The notes beneath the pieces are model-generated. The model saw only the letters and a program-made list of their open reading frames with translations, ran no database searches and was not told the DNA's origin. The translations under genes were made by a program, and so were the position numbers. This document shows, piece after piece, positions 57,047 through 64,000 of a stretch of DNA of 64,000 nucleotides. This stretch comes from Hyalella azteca (lineage: Eukaryota > Arthropoda > Malacostraca > Amphipoda > Hyalellidae), in assembly GCF_000764305.2 (NCBI RefSeq), contig NW_025935203.1, forward strand, positions 2,454 to 66,453, read 5' to 3'. Numbering within the stretch: the first letter of the stretch is position 1; every line of letters starts with the position of its first letter.

Positions 57047-57902
57047 TAATGAGCTGCATTTGTGCTTGGGTGATCCAAAAACATGACAACAAATTATATT
57101 GGTAAATGTTAGTGAAGATATAAAAACAACGGAAATTATTTCTCAATAAGTCGATAATTATAAAACGGCTTATTTTATGGAAACAACTTGAAACGCGTAA
57201 AGTATTGAAGATATGCCCATCGAAAAAATAACAATCAAAATAACAAATAACCATTATCTTCCGAACTGACAGGTCTCGGGTTTCCGACATGAACATTCTG
57301 CAGTGGTTTACCCAAATATATAGTATAGAGGCACAAATATATTAAGCTCAATACATGCACAACCAGCACAGGAAGCAGGGTGGCTGGAAAGCGATGCTGG
57401 AAAGCTGCTCAGGAAAGTTGGCCACGCTTTATGAAAGTGAAGCGAACGTAGAGCGGCAGGAGAAAGAGAGAGGGCGTGTGTGCACTTCTCTCTCTCTCTG
57501 TTGAGATTATTAAGCGGCTTATAGGCGGCCGTTCAATCCCGCCGATCAAATCAGGCGGCCGACCAATAGGCAATAGTACATAAGACAAGCGCAGTCCTTC
57601 AGTTTAAATAAAGTTTGAGTGTAGTACAGTTGATAACACAAACTTCCACACAAAGCGCCATCACGAGTCCGTTCGTTACATTTCAACATGAAAAAAAAAT
57701 TATCATACATAACTCTTCAACGATTATATTACCAGTTATTAATTATCTCGAATAAATCTTCCGACTTACTGGCTATCATAAAATACAAGCACGTTGTGTG
57801 CTGAGTCAAAACAATTGAAGCCAACGATCTGCTGAACGTCAACGAAAACAAGCGCTGGTGTCCAACTTTCACCGTCCAGCGAGAGAGTGGACGTTTCTCT
57901 GG

Positions 57903-58032
57903 AGTATCACAGATACACGAGTAATGCAACGGTATCACAGATACACGAGTAATGTAACGGTATCAGAGATACACGAGTAATGCATCGGTATCACAGATAC
58001 GCGAGTAATGCAACGTTCGGTATCTCAGATAC
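57903..58032. repeat. GTATCACAGATACACGAGTA repeat, about 5 units
   Basis: Units of about 28-32 bases consist of GTATCACAGATACACGAGTA followed by ATGCAACG. The inner GTATC-x3-GATAC word is palindromic in each unit. Confidence 0.88.
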
Positions 58033-58574
58033 AATAGAAAAATAATTACGAGGAAACAATGTACGTCCATAACTCATACACAAGCTATGTTGAAATGTTG
58101 AATGTTGAAATAGGGTAACTGTAGATAGCTTTGATATTCAACTTTTATCGTTCGCCGTAATCTGCGTTAAAATGTTGAAAACACTTACAAATGGATCAAA
58201 TTATTTCTAAAAAAAAGTAAATATGTGGAAAAATGTCTAAAAATATTCAAGGAAACGCGATAGATTCATTATTAATCCATACAAACAACTAATTCGAATT
58301 CCAACGAACTGCCCTTTACGACCATGAAAGATACTAAGAAACAAAATCAAAGGTACAATCTTAATTTCTGAGTAATCGATCCACAGGGTCATCGTAAATA
58401 AGATGAAAGTATACGAGCAAATTGAATAAACTAAGCCCAGTGGGAGAGTAAAATGTTGCCGGGTTAGCACAGCGTGAACGGGAGCGCTGCAGAGATGGCA
58501 GAGCAACACAAGCCAGCGCAGACTTTCACGGCGCCCATGCGAGCATGCATGCAGCGTCGCCTCACTGAGCGCTC

Positions 58575-58918
58575 GTACGTACGCGCATCATGTATGGGTG
58601 TGCATGCATTGCATGTACGCGCATCATGTATGGGTGTGCATGCTATTACACAATCATACATGATTGGCGTACATACGATGCATACACACCCATACATGAT
58701 GCGCGTACATACGATGCATACACACCCATACATGATGCGCGTACATACGATGCATACACACCCATACATGATGCGCGTAAATGCGGTGCATACACACCCA
58801 TACATGATGCGCGTAAATGCGGTGCATACACACCCATACATGATGCGCATGCATACGGTGCATACACACTCATACATGATGCGCATGCATACGATGCATA
58901 CACACTCATACATGATAA
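58575..58918. repeat. 36-bp minisatellite, about 9 units
   Basis: The unit is CATACATGATGCGCGTACAT followed by ACGATGCATACACACC. The first part of the array is more diverged. Since 36 is a multiple of three, several frames on both strands stay open for 100-150 codons, giving 12-residue repeats such as MHTHPYMMRVHT. No start, splice or composition evidence supports translation. Confidence 0.92.
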
Positions 58919-60689
58919 CATTGGTCTCTTAGTACAACATAATACTGTAGCATGTTGACTTCCAACTCGTTGCTGCATGAGAACGCGTATTGTTGTAATT
59001 TAAGCTATTCTAGGTTCCCGGACATGTTTTCTATCCACTGCGGTCTTCGTACAGCAGGCAGCCATCAAATTCAAACATGTATATTATAACGAATAAGTTC
59101 CAATACAATACAGTTCTTTGACCCCCAGACACATGCGTCATGGACCATTTCGTTATGTCGTGCGCCACGCACGTGTGTCATATGGCACATGAACGGGGTG
59201 AAGTGACGCATTGATGTGTCATGCGCCTAGCTCGCGTGCCATAAACTCATGTGTGATGTGTCATACAACACACACGGCCCCCTGCACCTGCGCACACTTG
59301 ATATGGGCAACAAACCAGGCTACCACCGACAGCAGGGGCCTCTTGCAACCATATCCACTATAACTTCATCACCATTACCCATGCTCGTAACGTGCATCAC
59401 TTTTTGCATCACGTTTGCTCGCAATCATACTTAATTATCATTGCCATTAATCAGCACCACGCAAAAAAATATTCCTCCTCACTTCAAAGGCAGTTATGGC
59501 AAATACAATTTTAAAATAAGATGCTTTTAAATTTTAATAATCCCGTTTACAATGTTGCATCAGTTCAGCCAGCTTGTGATGGCATAGAGCAATCGCCTTG
59601 CAATGCTTCACATTCAAACGCAATTAGAGGATCGGTATATAGGTAAAGCACTTATGCGTTTCCTGATGTTAGTTGTCATAGATAAAGTTGATGATTTCAA
59701 ACGTTCTTTCGCATCTCAAAACATTGCTGTTGTCACATTGAATGGTACAGATTAAGAAAAAAACCATTGCACAATACAGAACAGAGAAGATATACTAGCT
59801 TTAAAATACGGGTAAAACAATATGATCTCGACAAGGTCTGCATGTATAAACTGTATATATTTACAAGTTACAATTTAATTAGGTCGCGTTGTAAAAAGAG
59901 ACAGAAAATAAGAGAGCGAATAAGTGAGAAGAAGAGGGCAGCAAGAAATAATGTGAATAAAATCCCAATCAAAATTATAAGAGAACCCATGCACTCGTAA
60001 TAAAAATATGAACTATATGGGCAAGAAGGAACGAGCGCCAAGGAGAATGAGGGAGAAAATTAAACAAGGAGAGGTCAGAGAAATGTGACCTGAAGTGAGG
60101 TCACAACAACAGTAGATGTGGGTTAAGTCAGCGTACTTCGCCTCACGGCCCATGAGCTGGAGAGAGGGACCTACCATGCACTAGTGTACCACCATGCTAC
60201 CTTGTATAAGGTCATACGTGTCCACAGTAATTAAGCGCACATATTAACCACAACCATAATTACATAACACACACCGAGTGAAATGGAGACATTGTGATGC
60301 ACTGTTCTCTGCAACACAGCGTTCTTAATTAAATCACAGCAGATGCAAACAGAGCCAGAAACAAGTTCTTCGTAAATATTTATTTATGAACATCGCCCGA
60401 TAAATATATCGCCCCAGCTCGAAAAAAAAATTTTTTCGTTGATCAAATGCGTAATATTGCAATCGCTAAAACAGCAAATAATTGATAAAAAATAATAAAT
60501 ACCATCATTTACAAAGCAGAAATAAGAGAGAGCCCTGACATGGAAGCTCCACATTAACGAAAGAAAGGAAGAGGCGGCGCAACACGAGGCGAAACTGAAA
60601 GATCACATAACGCAGCGTCACGGTGAACGATGTTCCACGTCCACACCAGGATAGTGTTACAGAGACCGGGGGACTGTGATATAGCTGCA

Positions 60690-60894
60690 CCAGAATATAG
60701 CACCAGCAGCATTAGGGAGCAGCTGCACCAGTATAGCACCAGCAGCATTAGGGAGCAGCTCAGCAGCACCAGTATAGCACCAGCAGCATTAGGGAGCAGC
60801 TCAGCAGCGCCAGTATAGCACCAGCAGCATTAGGGAGCAGCTCAGCAGCACCAGTATAGCACCAGCAGCATTAGGGAGCAGCTCAGCAGCACCA
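60690..60894. repeat. Minisatellite of about 42-45 bp, about 5 units, ending at an assembly N
   Basis: The unit is AGCACCAGCAGCATTAGGGA followed by GCAGCTCAGCAGCACCAGTAT, with the early units shorter. The array is cut at 60895 by a single N, so its true length is unknown and the join to 60896 is not certain. Confidence 0.9.
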
Positions 60895-60895
60895 N
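60895..60895. other. Ambiguous base N at a repeat edge
   Basis: The only N in the window. It falls exactly where the minisatellite stops, which is typical of a gap closed with uncertain evidence. Confidence 0.95.
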
Positions 60896-60970
60896 GTTTC
60901 TAGATTGATAATATTGAATATCAGGTTTGTACTTTTATTAAAAACCTTGTAACACAAGAATTACCTGTTG

Positions 60971-61202
60971 GTCCTGTCTTACCCCATGCCCGGTCCCATC
61001 TTACCCCATTGGGGTAAGATGGGACCAGCTCACTTTTTTTGATCTGTACAGAAAACTATGTTGTATGCAGAAAGTCTGAGTTGTAGCTTAGAAGCCCATT
61101 GCATAACTACACCTTGTGATAGGTTTAGGGTTTTTTATTTATTGATGGTGTAGATGCTACATGCTTGTTAGTGATTTTGGTCCTGTCTTACCCCATCTGA
61201 CT
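60971..61202. mobile_element. Small element(s) with GGTCCTGTCTTACCCCAT ends
   Basis: ATTGGGGTAAGATGGGACC at 61009-61027 faces GGTCCTGTCTTACCCCAT at 61180-61197 in inverted orientation, bounding about 190 bases. Directly left, 60971-61007 holds two more copies of the same terminus in direct orientation. No coding capacity. The terminus design (GGGGTAA followed by a GGGACC-type word) recalls the elements at 11674 and 12174. Confidence 0.65.
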
Positions 61203-64000
61203 ATACTGTTTAAATTACACAGTATATAACTAAATTAGCCGTTTTTCGACGTGATAATTCTCTAGCATGGCGCCAAGTCTAGTCGGATTCTCGACAAAAC
61301 GAAAGCCGAGCCAAAATGGTGGGCGAATATAGAAGGCTGTTGAGATGCGAAGGATTTCTTAGGAGAAATCCAGGACGCTAAGAGAAAGCAACATCCTGCA
61401 CAGCCACCTCATTTTTCTGGGATTAGCAGAGAAGAATTTCTACAGGTCAGGTTTTCTCCATGGAGATCATTTAACAATTATACGAGTTCTGAGGTAGAAA
61501 AAAGCGGCACTTGTGTATTATTATGAGCAGTGTTGAACAGGAACCGTGTGAACTACATAGGCGTCTCGACTCATATGTCAGGAATGCGACTCAGGGATTC
61601 AGTTCCTGACATTCAACGACGTACTTGAATGATTCATACTTGATAAATAATATTCATACACAACATTTGAAACCCAATAAAACAATAAAAAACTTCCACT
61701 CATCTCTGATAATGAACAAATAAATTAAAGCACCACTGATGAAACAACTGCGTGAATATAGTTATCCCTATGCGCGATGTAGCATAATACCACACAGCAA
61801 AGAATACCGTTCGTGGACAACACAATGACACTTCCAACGATAAGTGGCGCCAATCACACAGTAATAGAGGCGATTTCGTACCAGTTTTGTTATTCTAAGC
61901 GATTACCTGCATTCACGATTCCCACTATTATTTCTATGAAGAAAATCAACGGTTAAATTCAAAATAATCGTATAATATTTATCAGCCGAGGTGAGAAACT
62001 GTGACAAACGCTAGAAAATTAGCTAGCTTCGTCTCCAGAAAGTTGCGGACGCGTAAGCTAAATTTTCCAACAACCACATACATCGTCGAATTCCACTTCA
62101 CGTTCAATATATGAGAAGCATCTTTTTTAGAGGATGATCAATACTTTAAGAGATGATAATCAGGCAGGTAGTCATTGAGAGCCAAGCGATGAGCCTACGT
62201 AGCACCAGCTTAGGCTCAACACTTGAGATTAGCAGGAATGGACGAGGCTACATATTAGGAAGCTTACAAGGCTTTACTGTACACGACTCCAGGATCACTC
62301 CAAGAACAACGCAAGTTCAACGGACAGCTAACCAATACAATATAAGCGGAAACGTGCATTTTTCTTCATGCATATGAACAAGGAGTATGAAGCGATTGTA
62401 GCGAAGGAAGAATGTTTTACGAGAAAAGAGAGTAACGTAAAAAACTGACAGTCTTTAAATAGGGTGGAAACTTGACAGAAAATCTTAAAAAGGCTAAAAT
62501 AAGGGAGCAGGCGTGAGCGAAATGTAGTTTAGACGCAGACTTCCATTCACTAGAGCGGCGCAAGAAACTTTCCGAACGAAAGTGAAGTGAATGTTTCATG
62601 CAACAAGAATGACCTGAACAGACCATGCCGTCGCTACTATGATCGTGTTCGATGCTCTGGAGTGTGCGATTAATTGCACAGTTCTGGTATATGTAACGCT
62701 AAGAACTAGACATTATTGCCGCGCAGTCAATAGAGTTTATCGGAGAAGTGACCATGTTTTAAACAAGATATGCAATTTTTAATTAATTTGTAGAGATGTC
62801 TGAAAATTAACCTGATTGAAGCACCAATAAATTATTACTGACAGAGATTATCCACCCATTTAGCTACACAGAATTTTACACACCTGGTGGCGCTGACCCT
62901 GAGCATGGACAGCGTGGCACAAAGTAGTACTAATTTATTATTTTCACTAGTAGTTTTATTGTGCGCAATATTCTGACCAAGCTTAATTGACTTATTCACC
63001 TGATAAGGTAACAAGATAAAATATTCTACAAGATGGCGGGCATGCAGCAGTTAAATACAATCTCGTACTTCAATAATGAATACGGATAGCCTAACACTCA
63101 TAAAAAATAAGTCACTAAAAACTGCTTTCAATTGCCGCAAATTGAATTTCAAGATGTCAAAAAATGATTTCTAATGAACAGGAGAAAATTAATAACCTTA
63201 CAGTCCCCATGAAACTTGTAATACACGAGGTTGGATTTGGTGGAAGCAGAGGTCGGTGGAGCTGTGAAGCTATTCATCTAGCATGGCAGAGTTATAGTAC
63301 GTCCTATAGCAGGCAATGTGAGCTAATATATTGCTAGGACAAAGGTGGAGATATTTCAAAGGAGTTGAGTAGAGTATTACCTTGATACGCTGCCTGAGCC
63401 CTGGCACTTATGTAGCTTTAAGAGATTAATGAAGAACTGTTCTAGTCATTTCAATTCGCACCACGACCAGTTGTGCATAGCAAGTGCATTCCTACACTCT
63501 CTGTAATTCATTGTAATAATAATTATAGTTGGAGAAGGGCTGAACCACTGGTGCAATTCAACACCATTTAGGGCTTCTACTAATAAAAGATAAACAAAAA
63601 TTCGTTATATAATAGATGGAAATTCAAGAGAAATATTGAGTAAAAATCTGAAACAAAACAAGAAACAGCCCAGATCATAAGCTGCGTTCCCAAACGATTA
63701 TAAATCTACTTCATCGTTCGCAAATAATTCTCTTCATGAATGCGCTGAATCTCATAAGTTAAAGCCGTACAGATACATCAGTAACGAGACGCTACATACG
63801 AACTTCGTGCATGATGACAATCATATACCTTACCTTCAATCCATCCAGGTTGGTACTTCTCTCATTTCGGTATTCACGACGTGCAGGAATATTAGAGATA
63901 AGTGCGGAAGTAACGTGAGAAGTGTTGCCATATTTAGGAAAAACTTACAATAGCGCACGGCGGTCCAATGGGAGCTTAAACCTGCGGCGTCATCAGTGAA
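61203..64000. other. No gene recognised
   Basis: AT-rich DNA, probably still upstream or intronic relative to SPOP. On the minus strand a donor-like GAAG followed by GTAAGGT at about 63834 closes an open phase-0 stretch ending STNLDGLK, and another donor-like site lies at about 63381. Neither has a recognisable product. Confidence 0.4.

Noticed and set aside
63834..63935. Further upstream SPOP exon on the minus strand ending STNLDGLK before GTAAGG
   Set aside because: The phase-0 donor would suit the 49502 acceptor, but the block has no clear acceptor and no recognisable composition; chance is likely over 14 kb.

Overview
This is eukaryotic nuclear DNA from an arthropod. It is AT-rich and repeat-rich, its genes are split by long GT-AG introns, and one conserved protein is clearly closer to insect roadkill/Hib than to vertebrate SPOP. 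Long introns, many inverted-repeat elements and many minisatellites would suit a crustacean or another large-genome arthropod, but the species cannot be fixed from the sequence. No operons, CRISPR arrays, tRNAs or rRNAs were seen.

Two genes can be assembled exon by exon, and they are convergent (tail to tail). Cyclin C, the Mediator kinase-module cyclin, lies on the + strand at 21460-27316: six coding exons, 801 nt with the stop, 266 residues. SPOP/roadkill, a MATH-BTB Cullin-3 substrate adaptor, lies on the - strand at 44792-34488: eight coding exons, 1128 nt with the stop, 375 residues. An open N-terminal extension continues to 45007, and a phase-compatible Ser/Pro/Gln-rich candidate exon lies upstream at 49502-49256. 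The 7.2 kb between the two stop codons holds no recognisable gene. The two products belong to different pathways (transcription-kinase control and ubiquitin ligation), so only their adjacency links them.

Layout. 1-5.1 kb: a mate-pair adapter relic, duplicated GGTCCGG-rich repeats and two copies of a CR1-like LINE 3' end. 5.1-21 kb: dense DNA transposon debris, including a hAT/Mutator-like inverted-repeat element, a pogo/Tigger relic with its helix-turn-helix, a piggyBac relic with its C-terminal zinc-binding motif, foldback MITEs, and several families whose ends read GGGG followed by a pyrimidine-rich or TAA core. 21.4-27.3 kb: Cyclin C, whose introns carry a 39-bp-class satellite, a DUF4817-type transposon and a 33-bp satellite, and whose exon 3 end is tandemly repeated. 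27.3-34.5 kb: intergenic. 34.5-45 kb: SPOP. 45-64 kb: probably 5' intron or upstream DNA of SPOP, poor in transposons but rich in minisatellites, with one short piggyBac copy at 55.1 kb and an assembly N at 60895.

I found no convincing new biological system. The most informative observations are the assembly adapter at 379-415, the repeated splice donor in Cyclin C (the downstream, stronger-looking donor would introduce a stop), the phase-matched upstream SPOP exon, and the conserved CCACCGGTGG palindrome set in the piggyBac family.
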